From: Flavobacterium psychroterrae
GTDB taxonomy: Bacteria; Bacteroidota; Bacteroidia; Flavobacteriales; Flavobacteriaceae
Reading direction: 5' to 3'
Assembly: GCF_018380615.1 (NCBI RefSeq)
Contig: NZ_JAGYVZ010000004.1
Coordinates: 124,001-188,000 of the forward strand
Length of the DNA: 64,000 nucleotides
Shown: positions 48,998 through 58,517 of the stretch, piece by piece
How the letters are laid out: each line of letters opens with the position of its first letter
Numbering within the stretch: the first letter of the stretch is position 1
Notes under the pieces: model-generated
Seen by the model: only the letters and a program-made list of their open reading frames with translations
Databases searched by the model: none
What the model was told of the DNA's origin: nothing
Translations under genes and position numbers: made by a program

Positions 48998-50191
48998 TTA
49001 TAAAAATAAAAGTTGGTGTTCGTGGAATAATTCAGAATCGAAATCATTTACTAATTTTTCCTTTGTTCTAAATTCGTGCAGATAGAAGTGTAATTTGTTT
49101 TGAAACCAAATTAAAAGCGGGTTTTCAGTAGTCATGTCCATATCTTCAAGTAAAAGATTAAGAGCAACGATATAAGATATGTCTTGATTATTTGCGTAAT
49201 ATTCTCTAAAAAGAGATTTAGCAAGCCGTTTTTTAATGGTTGTTGAAGAAAGAACAACTTTCTTTAAACGCTTGATTATAGGATTGAATTTTGTAATTTG
49301 AGATTGTAAAAAATCAAAATCAAAAAGGGTTATAAGCTTTTCTTTATTGATTTGACTTTTACCAGTGTTTTCGCGAAGTTCAAAAAAACCTTTATTTGCA
49401 ATTTTCAACAACTCATAAAGGTTAGCTTTATCAAATATACCCCAAGTCATTGTCTGACTGATGTTTATATCTAATTTAGAATGTTCGTTTAAACCCCTAA
49501 AAAATGCAGAATTTAACTGATATTCAAAACGCCAGACGTTGTCATTTTTCAACCCATTATTCGCATAATATTCATTTATATATGGCTTTTCTGTGAGTTG
49601 TAGCGACAGCGTTTTGTTATAACACCGTATTATTTTATCAGATGTTCTTTTCCCAATTTGGAAACCGTTAAGTATTGATTTTCCTTTGTACGTTTCAAAA
49701 TAGCTTTGTAAATTTTTCGGACGCCCCGAGATAAGGTAGTTACCTGCAACCACATTACTATATAAATTACGGTAAGAATTGTTGATATCAGACTTGTCAA
49801 GGCAAATATCCAGTCTATTAACAGACTTAAATAAGTAGTTCGTTTCATCGCAAAAAGCGTTTATGACACCTCTTAAGGTATCGTTAGACAATGTGTAAAA
49901 TAAATTGTTTTCGAATTGTAGTTGTGCAAATTGTTCACTCATAATTGCTGAGCGTGGTCTTGCTGTGTAAATTCCAATTTTTAAATCTTCATAATATAAA
50001 TCTGCTCTAATCTCAAAAATCTTAGTTCCGTATTCATAAGGCTTTAAACGAAATTTTGAATTTTCGGGAAATTCTCCAAATGGCTGACCCTCTAAATTTA
50101 TAATTAGGTAGTCTATATTAATAAGAGTAGGTTTTAAATTATTGTTTTTGAATTTAGTTTGGGCTTGATGCCTTTCTTTATATGAAATCAT
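48998..50191 (-). CDS. Prophage replication initiation protein (Rep_trans-like)
   Basis: The 397-aa protein has the pattern of rolling-circle initiators of the Rep_trans family (PF02486, phage gene II-like). VNRLDICLD lies at residues 124-132, the block FQIGKRTSDKIIRCYNKT (177-194) holds a Tyr candidate for nicking, and VWRFEYQL lies at 219-226. Rep would nick the circular phage DNA at the double-strand origin. A 9-bp hairpin directly upstream (50218-50243) is a candidate origin. The family assignment is by motif only. Confidence 0.7.
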   Translation of the reverse strand: MISYKERHQAQTKFKNNNLKPTLINIDYLIINLEGQPFGEFPENSKFRLKPYEYGTKIFEIRADLYYEDLKIGIYTARPRSAIMSEQFAQLQFENNLFYTLSNDTLRGVINAFCDETNYLFKSVNRLDICLDKSDINNSYRNLYSNVVAGNYLISGRPKNLQSYFETYKGKSILNGFQIGKRTSDKIIRCYNKTLSLQLTEKPYINEYYANNGLKNDNVWRFEYQLNSAFFRGLNEHSKLDINISQTMTWGIFDKANLYELLKIANKGFFELRENTGKSQINKEKLITLFDFDFLQSQITKFNPIIKRLKKVVLSSTTIKKRLAKSLFREYYANNQDISYIVALNLLLEDMDMTTENPLLIWFQNKLHFYLHEFRTKEKLVNDFDSELFHEHQLLFL

Positions 50192-50217
50192 TGTTTTTAA
50201 GTAGGTTTGAGTGAGTT

Positions 50218-50243
50218 AGTTGCCGTTATACCCTACGGCAACT
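50218..50243. other. Candidate double-strand origin hairpin upstream of rep
   Basis: The perfect 9-bp stem AGTTGCCGT (50218-50226) / ACGGCAACT (50235-50243) has the 8-base loop TATACCCT. No T tract follows on either strand, so it is not a terminator. Hairpins with the nick site in the loop are usual near rep in rolling-circle replicons. Confidence 0.6.
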
Positions 50244-50275
50244 ATTAAAAAAATCGAAAGGGGAGTAGCAAAAAA

Positions 50276-50602
50276 TTAATTTTCTAAATTTTGCCACAAC
50301 GAATAGTGATTTTTAGGCAAATCGTTAATTGTAAATTCCTTTTTCGAAACAGCTTCAGTTATTTTTCTTTCGATTTCAAAAAATTTGTTTTTATAATTTG
50401 AAATTTGAGAATTAAAAAAAACATTTATCTGCTGACCAATTTTTGTAATTTCTCTAATAGTAAAATCATGCTGATGTTTAAGACCAATCAAATCGACAGT
50501 TTCTACAGGATTTTTTGAATATTCGTTTAAATCGTGATTTAATCCAGCTAATTCCAGTATTAAATTTTCTCGTTTTTGAATTAAAAGTAAAATTGTAGAC
50601 AT
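50276..50602 (-). CDS. Prophage early protein, coiled-coil (108 aa)
   Basis: Helical protein with heptad-like Leu/Ile spacing (LLLIQKRENLILELAGLNHD, KNKFFEIERKITEAVSKKEF). No enzyme motif. It starts 3 bases after the first gene stops and lies before rep. Confidence 0.55.
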   Translation of the reverse strand: MSTILLLIQKRENLILELAGLNHDLNEYSKNPVETVDLIGLKHQHDFTIREITKIGQQINVFFNSQISNYKNKFFEIERKITEAVSKKEFTINDLPKNHYSLWQNLEN

Positions 50603-50605
50603 ATA

Positions 50606-50914
50606 TCAAGGTATTAAAAGATTATGTTTCAATAACTTTCTAAGCAAAGTTTTACAAGAATCGCAATAAAAAATAAATTCATGCAAAGCCTGATTTTGAC
50701 GAATTATAAAACAATCCTTTTCTATGTGAATGGAAATTCCTACTTTCGAACCTCGTACACGAATATGCAGTATTTTATGTGCAAGTTGTTCCGTTTTACA
50801 GAAAGGTCGAATTTTTTTTAAGAATGTTTCAGGTTTGAATTGGGTAAAATTCATTGAATCAACGTATAGAAGTAGTAATACGTAGTTTTCTAAGGAAGAG
50901 CGTTTTAAAGCCAT
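50606..50914 (-). CDS. Prophage first early protein (102 aa)
   Basis: A basic, Leu-rich 102-aa protein with Cys residues in the C-terminal half (IFYCDSCKTLLRKLL). The C-x-x-C could form half of a metal site. It is the first gene after the att site. Its candidate promoter overlaps that site (-7 CATATTTG at 50947-50940). Confidence 0.55.
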   Translation of the reverse strand: MALKRSSLENYVLLLLYVDSMNFTQFKPETFLKKIRPFCKTEQLAHKILHIRVRGSKVGISIHIEKDCFIIRQNQALHEFIFYCDSCKTLLRKLLKHNLLIP

Positions 50915-50944
50915 AGTTTATTTGTTAATAATTACATTACAAAT

Positions 50945-50981
<37 letters not shown>

Positions 50982-51251
50982 CAGAAACCTTCTCCAATAC
51001 AATCATGATCTTTCTGTAAACTTATAAAACATTTATTGTAATCAATCCCTATCTTGATTTTAGATCTCATTCTAAAGAAATTCAAATAAATTATAAAGAT
51101 TTTAAAGTGTGAAAATTGATTTATAGAGCCTGTAAATCAGTATTTTTTTGTATTATCTTAAAATAATTATATTCTCTTAAAGATGCTTTCATTGTAAGAG
51201 TTTATTTTATTATTTTTACATTCGATACTTTAAAAAAATTATCAAAAATAT

Positions 51252-53168
51252 ATGAATACAATTGCTGAGCATATTGCAGATTTTTTAAAAGAATACCCGC
51301 CATTTAATAATTTAACTTTTCAGGAATTATCTGATATTGCTACAAATATTCGTGTTATCAATTTAGAAAAACACGCTGTATTATTTCAAATCAATGATAC
51401 ACTTCATGATAGTTTTTATGTTGTGGCTTCTGGCGTTATAAATTTAACGACAATTGCAGATGCCGAGGAAACCCTTATAAACAAATGTCATGAAGGCGAT
51501 ATTTTTGGTTTACGTCCGTTTTTTGCCAAAAATAATTATATGATGACAGCAAAAGCACGTGAAGAAAGCATCATTTATGCTATTCCGATCGCTGTTTTCA
51601 GACCATTTGTGGCTAATAATTCAGATGTTTTAAACTTTTTATTAGAGAATTTTGCCATCAATTCACGTCATGCAAAAGACAATGTGAATTCTCAGGGAAA
51701 ACTCATTTCTGATACTGCATTTTACGTTGATCAGCAAACCGAAATGCAATATATTCAATCGCTGGTGTATAATAATTCGCCGTTAACGACTGAATCTAAC
51801 CGTATTGTAAAAGATGTTGCTATTTTAATGACCGAATCAATGGTAGATAATATCGTGATTTGTGAAAAAAATAATCCAATTGGTATTGTTACAAATGCTG
51901 ATTTATCTTCAAAAATTGCAACAGGCCGCTATCCTATTACTGAAACCATTGACAAGATTATGTCTTCGCCGGTTGTTACCGTAATTGAAAATGTTTCTTT
52001 GGCGGAAGCTCAATTGTTAATGCTGAAACATAATGTGACGCATTTATGTGTTACTAAAGATGGCACGAGCAAATCTGCTGTGAAAGGAATTATTTCTGAA
52101 CACGATTTAATTGTCGCTCAAGCCAGTAATCCGGGTGTTTTGATTAAAGAAATCAAACGTTCTCAGCTTCCTAAAGATTTAAAACAAATACGTGATCGTT
52201 TGTCTGATTTGATTCAGAATTCAATCCAGAAGAATATTCCAATTTCTCATGTTAGTAATATTGCCAGCGAAATAAATCTGGCGATTATAAAACGCGCTGT
52301 CGAATTGTCTATTTTAGATTTAGGCTCACCTCCTGCCCGTTTTGCGTGGTTAAGTATTGGAAGTCAGGGACGTAAAGAGCAATTATTGCTTACAGATCAG
52401 GATAGTATTTTGATTTTTGAAGATGTTGCTCCCGAGAAATACAGAGAAGTAAAAGATTATTTTTTAAGATTAGCCAAAAGAACTACTTCTATATTAGAAA
52501 AAGTAGGATACGAATATTGCCCAAACGGACATATGGGAAGTAATATGTTATGGTGTAAATCATTGACTGACTGGACAAAACAGTACAACAGCTGGATGAA
52601 TACTCCAGGTGAAAACAGCAACGATTTAAGTAGCATTTTCTTTGATTATGAAATTGTTTTTGGAGAGCCAAAAATTGAAGAAGTAATCGAAAATGTTATT
52701 TTCAAAAATGCCGTTAACAACACTTTATTCTTTGACTTTTTAGGAAATGACGCTTTAAAGAAAAATTCGGCTTTGAGCTTTTTCAAAAAATTCATTGTTG
52801 AAGAAGAAGGTCCGCACAAAACGAAATTTGATATTAAAACCCGCGCACTAATGCCATTAATTGATGCTGCGCGTTTATTGATTTTAAATTCTAATATAAA
52901 AGGAATCAAAAATACCTATTTGAGATTCAAACAATTAGCAATAACAGATTCTAAAAATGCCGAAATTTATTTAAGCTGTGCCGAAGCATTTTTGACATTA
53001 TCAAAATTTAGAACTGTTGAAGGATTAAAAAATGACGATTCAGGACAATATATCAATTTGCGAGAAATGTCTAAAACCGACAAAGAGAAGTTAAAAAATG
53101 CCTTAACCCCAATGAAAGACCTTGAGGAACTGATTAAGAGTAAATTTCAACTTACACAATTCTCATAA
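51252..53168 (+). CDS. DUF294 nucleotidyltransferase-like protein with cNMP-binding and CBS domains
   Basis: 638 aa. The N-terminal cNMP-binding barrel spans about residues 10-130 (HDSFYVVASGVINLTTIADA). Two CBS domains span about 170-310 (VAILMTESMVDNIVICEKNN, DKIMSSPVVTVIENVSLAEA). The DUF294 GlnD-like nucleotidyltransferase part has WLSIGSQGRKEQLLLTDQDS, with the G-S-x-G-R and D-x-D residues present. This architecture is often found next to acs and acetate transport genes, as here. It probably senses nucleotides and modifies a partner protein. Confidence 0.85.
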   Translation: MNTIAEHIADFLKEYPPFNNLTFQELSDIATNIRVINLEKHAVLFQINDTLHDSFYVVASGVINLTTIADAEETLINKCHEGDIFGLRPFFAKNNYMMTAKAREESIIYAIPIAVFRPFVANNSDVLNFLLENFAINSRHAKDNVNSQGKLISDTAFYVDQQTEMQYIQSLVYNNSPLTTESNRIVKDVAILMTESMVDNIVICEKNNPIGIVTNADLSSKIATGRYPITETIDKIMSSPVVTVIENVSLAEAQLLMLKHNVTHLCVTKDGTSKSAVKGIISEHDLIVAQASNPGVLIKEIKRSQLPKDLKQIRDRLSDLIQNSIQKNIPISHVSNIASEINLAIIKRAVELSILDLGSPPARFAWLSIGSQGRKEQLLLTDQDSILIFEDVAPEKYREVKDYFLRLAKRTTSILEKVGYEYCPNGHMGSNMLWCKSLTDWTKQYNSWMNTPGENSNDLSSIFFDYEIVFGEPKIEEVIENVIFKNAVNNTLFFDFLGNDALKKNSALSFFKKFIVEEEGPHKTKFDIKTRALMPLIDAARLLILNSNIKGIKNTYLRFKQLAITDSKNAEIYLSCAEAFLTLSKFRTVEGLKNDDSGQYINLREMSKTDKEKLKNALTPMKDLEELIKSKFQLTQFS

Positions 53169-53170
53169 AT

Positions 53171-53767
53171 ATGCTAGACTGGATTAAAAATATCAGCAAA
53201 GAGTATCCGGATTTCTGGAAAGACTATCTTACTAAATTTGAAACAAAACCAAATCGGTTTGTTGTAGTATCTACTGAAACTTCCGGATTAAATCCAAATA
53301 AAGATGTGATTTTATCTTTAGGCGCATTTTCGGTAATTGATGACAGTATTATTATAAAAGATAATTTTGAAGCTGTTTTATTGCAATACAAATTCTTGCA
53401 GGATAACGGACTTTCAAATGAATTTATTATTGAAAGTAAAATGATTAAAATGCCTGAACCAGATGCAATTGAAGCATTTGTGAATTTTATAGGCAATGCT
53501 GTTTTAGTTGGTCATCACATTAATTTTGATATTGAAATGCTGAATGCAGCATTAGAACGTCTGGATTGCGGAAGATTAAAAAATGAAGCTTTGGATATCG
53601 ATATGATGTATCGTAAATTAACTGATATTAACGACAAGCAATTTTCGTTAGACGATTTAAGCGAAATTTATAAAATCCCAAAAAGCGATAGAAACTCATC
53701 ATCTGAAGATGCATACAAAATTGCTCTTTTATTTTTGAAGTTAAAATCGAGATTGGGAATTAAATAG
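53171..53767 (+). CDS. DnaQ-like exonuclease-fold protein with altered active site
   Basis: The 198-aa protein follows the DUF294 gene after 2 bases. The fold is that of DEDDh exonucleases: FVVVSTETSGLNPNKDVILS, LVGHHINFDIEMLNAALERL, RNSSSEDAYKIALLFL. The first metal-binding Asp of DxE is Ser here (S34-T-E36), and the His of the last motif (HxxxxD) is also missing. Glu36 and the middle Asp are present. Activity is therefore doubtful. Confidence 0.75.
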   Translation: MLDWIKNISKEYPDFWKDYLTKFETKPNRFVVVSTETSGLNPNKDVILSLGAFSVIDDSIIIKDNFEAVLLQYKFLQDNGLSNEFIIESKMIKMPEPDAIEAFVNFIGNAVLVGHHINFDIEMLNAALERLDCGRLKNEALDIDMMYRKLTDINDKQFSLDDLSEIYKIPKSDRNSSSEDAYKIALLFLKLKSRLGIK

Positions 53768-53921
53768 GAGAAACTATTATACCACATAAGTTATATAAGG
53801 AAGTGTAAGTTTTTGATTGTCAGACAAAAAATCAAAAATTGTTACGCAAATATTTCTCAAAGTTTTAAATTTTGACAAAGATGACTACTCAGGAGGAATT
53901 CTAAGTAAATTGATATTAAAC

Positions 53922-53954
53922 AAAAATGCCTCTTAAATCTAAGAGGCATTTTTT
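53922..53954. terminator. Bidirectional terminator
   Basis: A 14-bp stem, AAAAATGCCTCTTA (53922-53935) / TAAGAGGCATTTTT (53940-53953), around AATC, lies between convergent genes. Confidence 0.9.
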
Positions 53955-53970
53955 ATTCTATTTTTCTGAA

Positions 53971-55881
53971 TTAAGAAATTCTTTCTTTCTGAATTTCTTC
54001 TACAACTTCAGGATTCAATAATGTTGATGTATCTCCAAAATTAGAAAAATCTCCTTCGGCTATTTTACGTAAAATTCTACGCATAATTTTTCCTGAGCGG
54101 GTTTTTGGTAATCCGGAAACAAACTGAATTTTATCCAGTTTTGCAATTGGCCCAATATGGTCAGAAATATATTGATTGATTTCTTTAGACAGGTTTTCTT
54201 TATTTCTAACTTCTCCTGATTCTTTCAAAATTACATAACCATATAATGCATTTCCTTTAATATCATGTGGAAATCCAACAATAGCGGATTCTGCAACTGC
54301 AGGATGTTCGTTAATTGCATCTTCAATAGGAGCTGTTCCTAAATTATGACCAGAAACAATTACAACGTCATCTACTCTACCCGTAATTCTGTAATATCCT
54401 ACTTCGTCTCTTAATGCTCCGTCTCCTGTAAAATATTTCCCAGGGAAAGCAGAGAAATATGTGTCTTTATAACGTTGATGATCTCCCCAGATTGTTCTGG
54501 CGATTCCCGGCCAAGGAAATTTGATACATAAACTACCTACAACTTGATTACCTTCAATCTCATTGCGTTTTTCATCCATTAAAACGGGTTGAATTCCAGG
54601 TAATGGCAAAGTTGCGTAGGTTGGTTTTGTTGGTGTAACAAAAGCAATTGGAGAAATCATGATTCCGCCAGTTTCTGTTTGCCACCAAGTATCAACCACA
54701 GGACATCTTTTATCTCCTACGTGGTCATTAAACCAGTGCCATGCTTCTTCATTGATTGGCTCTCCAACAGATCCAATAACTTTAAGAGATTTAAGAGGAT
54801 ATTTTTGAATATAATCTAAACTTTCTTTTGCTAATGAACGAATTGCTGTTGGCGCAGTATAGAACTGTGTAATTTTATGTTTTTCGATAATATCCCAGAA
54901 ACGGCTAAAATCCGGATACGATGGAACTCCTTCGAAAATTACGGTTGTTCCACCATTCAATAATGGTCCGTATAAAATGTATGAGTGACCCGTAATCCAA
55001 CCGATATCAGCAGTACACCAGAAAATATCATTTTCTTCGTGGCTAAAAACATTTTTAAATGTATAAGCGGTATAAACCATATATCCGGCTGTGGTGTGCA
55101 CCATACCTTTAGGTTTTCCTGTTGATCCTGAAGTATATAAAATAAATAAAGGATCTTCTGCATCCATGATTTCAGCAACGCTGTTATCTAAAGCTGCGTC
55201 TAATAAAGGCTGCAAGAATTCATCACGACCTTCTTTCATTTTGATTTCAGTATTGGTTCTTTTTACAACCAAAACTTTAGAAACTGTTGGACAAGTATCT
55301 AACGCTTCATCAACAATTCCTTTTAAATCAATAGTTTTATTCCCTCTATAACCTCCGTCAGAAGTAATTACCATATTACATTCGCAATCATTGATTCTTG
55401 CAGAAACTGCCGAAGCTGAAAATCCTGCAAAAATAACAGAGTGAATTGCTCCTATTCTGGCGCAAGCCAAAACAGCAACTGCCAATTCAGGAATCATTGG
55501 TAAATAAATACAAACTCTGTCTCCTTTACGAACTCCTTGCTCACGCAAAACATTCGCCATTTTAGAAACTCTTTCGTATAATTCGTTGTACGTTATATGT
55601 AAAGCACTTTCAGATGGATCGTTCGGTTCAAAAATAATAGCCGTTTTTTCTCCTCTTTTACTTAAGTGTCTGTCTATGCAATTTTTAGTTATGTTAACTT
55701 TTGCTTCAGTAAACCATTTTACTTCAGCATCAGCCATATTAAAATCAACAACTTTTTCCCATTGTTGGTACCACGTGAAATTTTCTTCTGCTATTTTCCC
55801 CCAAAATTTCCTTGGTTCCCTTATTGACTTATTGTAATGTTTAAAATATTGTTCTAAATTTTCAATTTTATAATAACTCAT
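53971..55881 (-). CDS. acs: Acetyl-CoA synthetase
   Basis: From the ATG at 55881 (MSYYKIENLEQYFKHYNKSI) this is a 636-aa enzyme, the normal length. It has the adenylate-forming motif LYTSGSTGKPKGMVHT, GRVDDVVIVSGHNLGTAPIE and the C-terminal acetylation site PKTRSGKIMRRILRKIA, whose Lys is the usual target of protein acetylation. It turns acetate, ATP and CoA into acetyl-CoA. The upstream 30 residues from 55968 are unlike the family. It converges on the DUF294/exonuclease pair. Confidence 0.95.
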   Translation of the reverse strand: MSYYKIENLEQYFKHYNKSIREPRKFWGKIAEENFTWYQQWEKVVDFNMADAEVKWFTEAKVNITKNCIDRHLSKRGEKTAIIFEPNDPSESALHITYNELYERVSKMANVLREQGVRKGDRVCIYLPMIPELAVAVLACARIGAIHSVIFAGFSASAVSARINDCECNMVITSDGGYRGNKTIDLKGIVDEALDTCPTVSKVLVVKRTNTEIKMKEGRDEFLQPLLDAALDNSVAEIMDAEDPLFILYTSGSTGKPKGMVHTTAGYMVYTAYTFKNVFSHEENDIFWCTADIGWITGHSYILYGPLLNGGTTVIFEGVPSYPDFSRFWDIIEKHKITQFYTAPTAIRSLAKESLDYIQKYPLKSLKVIGSVGEPINEEAWHWFNDHVGDKRCPVVDTWWQTETGGIMISPIAFVTPTKPTYATLPLPGIQPVLMDEKRNEIEGNQVVGSLCIKFPWPGIARTIWGDHQRYKDTYFSAFPGKYFTGDGALRDEVGYYRITGRVDDVVIVSGHNLGTAPIEDAINEHPAVAESAIVGFPHDIKGNALYGYVILKESGEVRNKENLSKEINQYISDHIGPIAKLDKIQFVSGLPKTRSGKIMRRILRKIAEGDFSNFGDTSTLLNPEVVEEIQKERIS

Positions 55882-56041
55882 ATGTTTTTGGAATTTTTCT
55901 ATAAATGTATTAAATATCAGCGTATTCTTAAAATTATTTAATTCATAAATTTTATCATATAAAAACACATATTAAAAAAAATATCGTCTTTTTATGTATA
56001 TTCAATAAATTTTTACTTTTTTGATTAAAAAAGCCTATTGC

Positions 56042-56076
56042 AAAAAAGGCACGATAAATAAATACCATGCCTTTTT
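56042..56076. terminator. Hairpin in the acs-ilvC gap
   Basis: AAAAAAGGCA (56042-56051) pairs with TGCCTTTTT (56068-56076). A second stem, TTCACTTAACTT / AAGTTAAGTGAA (56224-56235 / 56248-56259), has no T tract. The 490-base gap 55882-56374 holds no gene. Confidence 0.55.
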
Positions 56077-56374
56077 ATTTTAACAATTTCAATAACAATT
56101 AATTTTCGTAATTCTGCATTACAATACTCTATTCCATTTTGAAAATAGCAGCATCTTTATTAATTAAAATGAAACTTCAACAAGCATATTTATTACTAAA
56201 TATACCCCTCATTCGGGATTAGCTTCACTTAACTTACTTAATTAAAGAAGTTAAGTGAATGCAATATGCATCTATATCCATTTTTCTTAATAAGTGCTTA
56301 CTAATTCAAAATATTACTTAGAACAGAGATACAGCGCAAATCCCACATTCGAAAGTGTGGTAATTCCCAATTTA

Positions 56375-57844
56375 TTATCCAATTTTTTTCATTGCAGTCA
56401 TCGATTCTCTCAACCATGTTCCTACTTCTTCGATAGGATGTTGACGAATTTCTTTGTTTACTGCTATTAAAACAGCATTATCTACTCCGTTTGAAGTTGA
56501 AAATGGTTTTCCTATTACGTTTGTTTCTACTTTTTTCATGAATTCAGTCAATAAAGGTTTACAAGCATGGTCAAATAAATAACAACCATATTCTGCTGTA
56601 TCCGAAATAACGCGGTTCATTTCAAACAATTTCTTTCTTGCAATTGTGTTTGCAATTAATGGCAATTCGTGTAATGACTCGTAATAAGCTGATTCTTCGA
56701 TAATTCCAGCTTCTGTCATGGTTTCAAAAGCCAATTCAACACCCGCTTTTACCATTGCAATCATTAAAACACCATTGTCAAAATATTCTTGCTCAGAAAT
56801 AACAGCATCAGTTGGTGCCGTTTTTTCGAAGTTAGTTTCTCCTGTGGCAGCTCTCCATTTCAATAAGTTAACATCATCATTAGCCCAGTCGATCATCATA
56901 GTTCTTGAGAATTCTCCAGAAATAATATCATCCTGATGTTTTTGAAATAACGGACGCATGATGTCTTTTAATTCATCTGCAATCTCATAAGCTTCAATTT
57001 TTGCAGGATTCGAAAGACGATCCATCATATTTGTGATTCCACCATGTTTCAATGCTTCTGTGATAGTTTCCCATCCGTATTGAATTAATTTTGAAGCATA
57101 TGCGGGATCAATTCCTTTTTCGACCATTTTATCAAAACATAAAATAGAACCCGTTTGCAATAATCCGCAAAGGATTGTTTGCTCTCCCATTAAATCTGAT
57201 TTTACTTCAGCAACGAAAGAAGATTTCAAAACTCCGGCTTTATGTCCACCAGTTCCTACAGCGTAAGCTTTTGCCTGATCTAAACCAAAACCGTTTGGAT
57301 CATTTTCAGGATGAACTGCAATTAAAGTTGGCACACCAAATCCTCTTTTATATTCTTCACGAACCTCAGATCCTGGACATTTAGGCGCACACATTATTAC
57401 CGTAATATCTTTACGAATCTGCATTCCTTCTTCTACAATGTTGAATCCGTGAGAGTACGCTAAAGTTGAACCTTGTTTCATTAATGGCATAATGGCGGTA
57501 ACTACAGCAGTATGTTGTTTGTCTGGCGTTAAGTTACAAACTAAGTCAGCAGTTGGAATTAATTCTTCGTAAGTGCCTACAGTAAAGCCGTTTTCAGTAG
57601 CATTTTTATAAGAAGCTCTTTTTTCAGCAATCGCATCTGCACGTAATGCATATGAAATGTCTAAACCAGAATCTCTCATGTTTAAACCTTGATTCAAACC
57701 TTGTGCACCACAACCTACAATCACAACTTTTTTTCCAGCTAATGCCGAAATTCCGTCTGCAAACTCTGATTGCTCCATAAATTCGCAAACTCCTAATTGT
57801 TCTAATTGTAATCTAAGTGGTAATGTATTGAAATAATTTGCCAT
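56375..57844 (-). CDS. ilvC: Ketol-acid reductoisomerase (long, class II)
   Basis: This 489-aa enzyme has the NADPH loop [20 protein letters not shown] and two C-terminal helical domains, the class II layout (class I is about 330 aa). It converts acetolactate or acetohydroxybutyrate to the dihydroxy acids in valine and isoleucine synthesis. It is the last gene of the ilvD-ilvB-ilvN-ilvC unit, 55 bases after ilvN. Confidence 0.95.
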   Translation of the reverse strand: MANYFNTLPLRLQLEQLGVCEFMEQSEFADGISALAGKKVVIVGCGAQGLNQGLNMRDSGLDISYALRADAIAEKRASYKNATENGFTVGTYEELIPTADLVCNLTPDKQHTAVVTAIMPLMKQGSTLAYSHGFNIVEEGMQIRKDITVIMCAPKCPGSEVREEYKRGFGVPTLIAVHPENDPNGFGLDQAKAYAVGTGGHKAGVLKSSFVAEVKSDLMGEQTILCGLLQTGSILCFDKMVEKGIDPAYASKLIQYGWETITEALKHGGITNMMDRLSNPAKIEAYEIADELKDIMRPLFQKHQDDIISGEFSRTMMIDWANDDVNLLKWRAATGETNFEKTAPTDAVISEQEYFDNGVLMIAMVKAGVELAFETMTEAGIIEESAYYESLHELPLIANTIARKKLFEMNRVISDTAEYGCYLFDHACKPLLTEFMKKVETNVIGKPFSTSNGVDNAVLIAVNKEIRQHPIEEVGTWLRESMTAMKKIG

Positions 57845-57899
57845 TTTCTTTTTAAAATTTAATGAATTGTAATTATAATAATTGAGTTGTTAATAGTTG

Positions 57900-58421
57900 T
57901 TATTTGAATGTTTCTAATAAGGTTGAAATTTCCATTTTTTCTTTAGAAACTGATATTCTGCCCGAACGTACAAATTGCATAATGCCGTAAGGTTTGAATT
58001 TTGCGTACAATTCTTCGATTTCAGAGCGTCTTCCGGATTTTGAAATCACGAAAAAATCCCGGGAAACCGTTACAATTGTTGCCTGACTTTCCTTGATGAT
58101 ATTCTGAATTTGTTTTTCGTCAAATAACAAGCTTGAAGCAATTTTGAATAAGGCATTTTCTAAATAAATAGTCTCTTCATCTGTATGATAAAATGCTTTT
58201 ATTACTTCGATTTGCTTTTCAATTTGACCTACAATATTCTTAACCCATCTTTCTGTTGTATCCACTACAATAATGAATCTTGAAACATTTTCAATTTCTG
58301 ATTCTGAAACGTTTAGACTTAATATATTAATGTGACGCTTTAAGAATATTCCTGATATCCTATTCAATAAGCCCACGTTATTTTCTGAATATACCGATAT
58401 GGTAAATGTTTTATCTTCCAT
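57900..58421 (-). CDS. ilvN: Acetolactate synthase small (regulatory) subunit
   Basis: 173 aa. The N-terminal ACT domain (TISVYSENNVGLLNRISGIF, HINILSLNVSESEIENVSRF) would bind valine and mediate feedback control. A second conserved domain follows. It works as a complex with the IlvB subunit encoded directly upstream, about 96 bases away. Confidence 0.9.
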   Translation of the reverse strand: MEDKTFTISVYSENNVGLLNRISGIFLKRHINILSLNVSESEIENVSRFIIVVDTTERWVKNIVGQIEKQIEVIKAFYHTDEETIYLENALFKIASSLLFDEKQIQNIIKESQATIVTVSRDFFVISKSGRRSEIEELYAKFKPYGIMQFVRSGRISVSKEKMEISTLLETFK

Positions 58422-58436
58422 GTTTTTTTAGTTTAA

Positions 58437-58511
58437 AGTTTTTTTAGTTTAAAGTTTCAGGTTTCACGTTGCTGAGAACTTGAAACTTAAAACCTGAAAC
58501 CTGAAACTTTT
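58437..58511. repeat. TTTAAAGTTTCAGGTTTCA inverted repeat
   Basis: GTTTAAAGTTT is repeated and AAAGTTTCAGGTTTCA (58453-58468) is mirrored by AAACCTGAAACCTGAAACTTT, giving a long hairpin in the ilvB-ilvN space. Confidence 0.7.
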
Positions 58512-58517
58512 TTTTCT

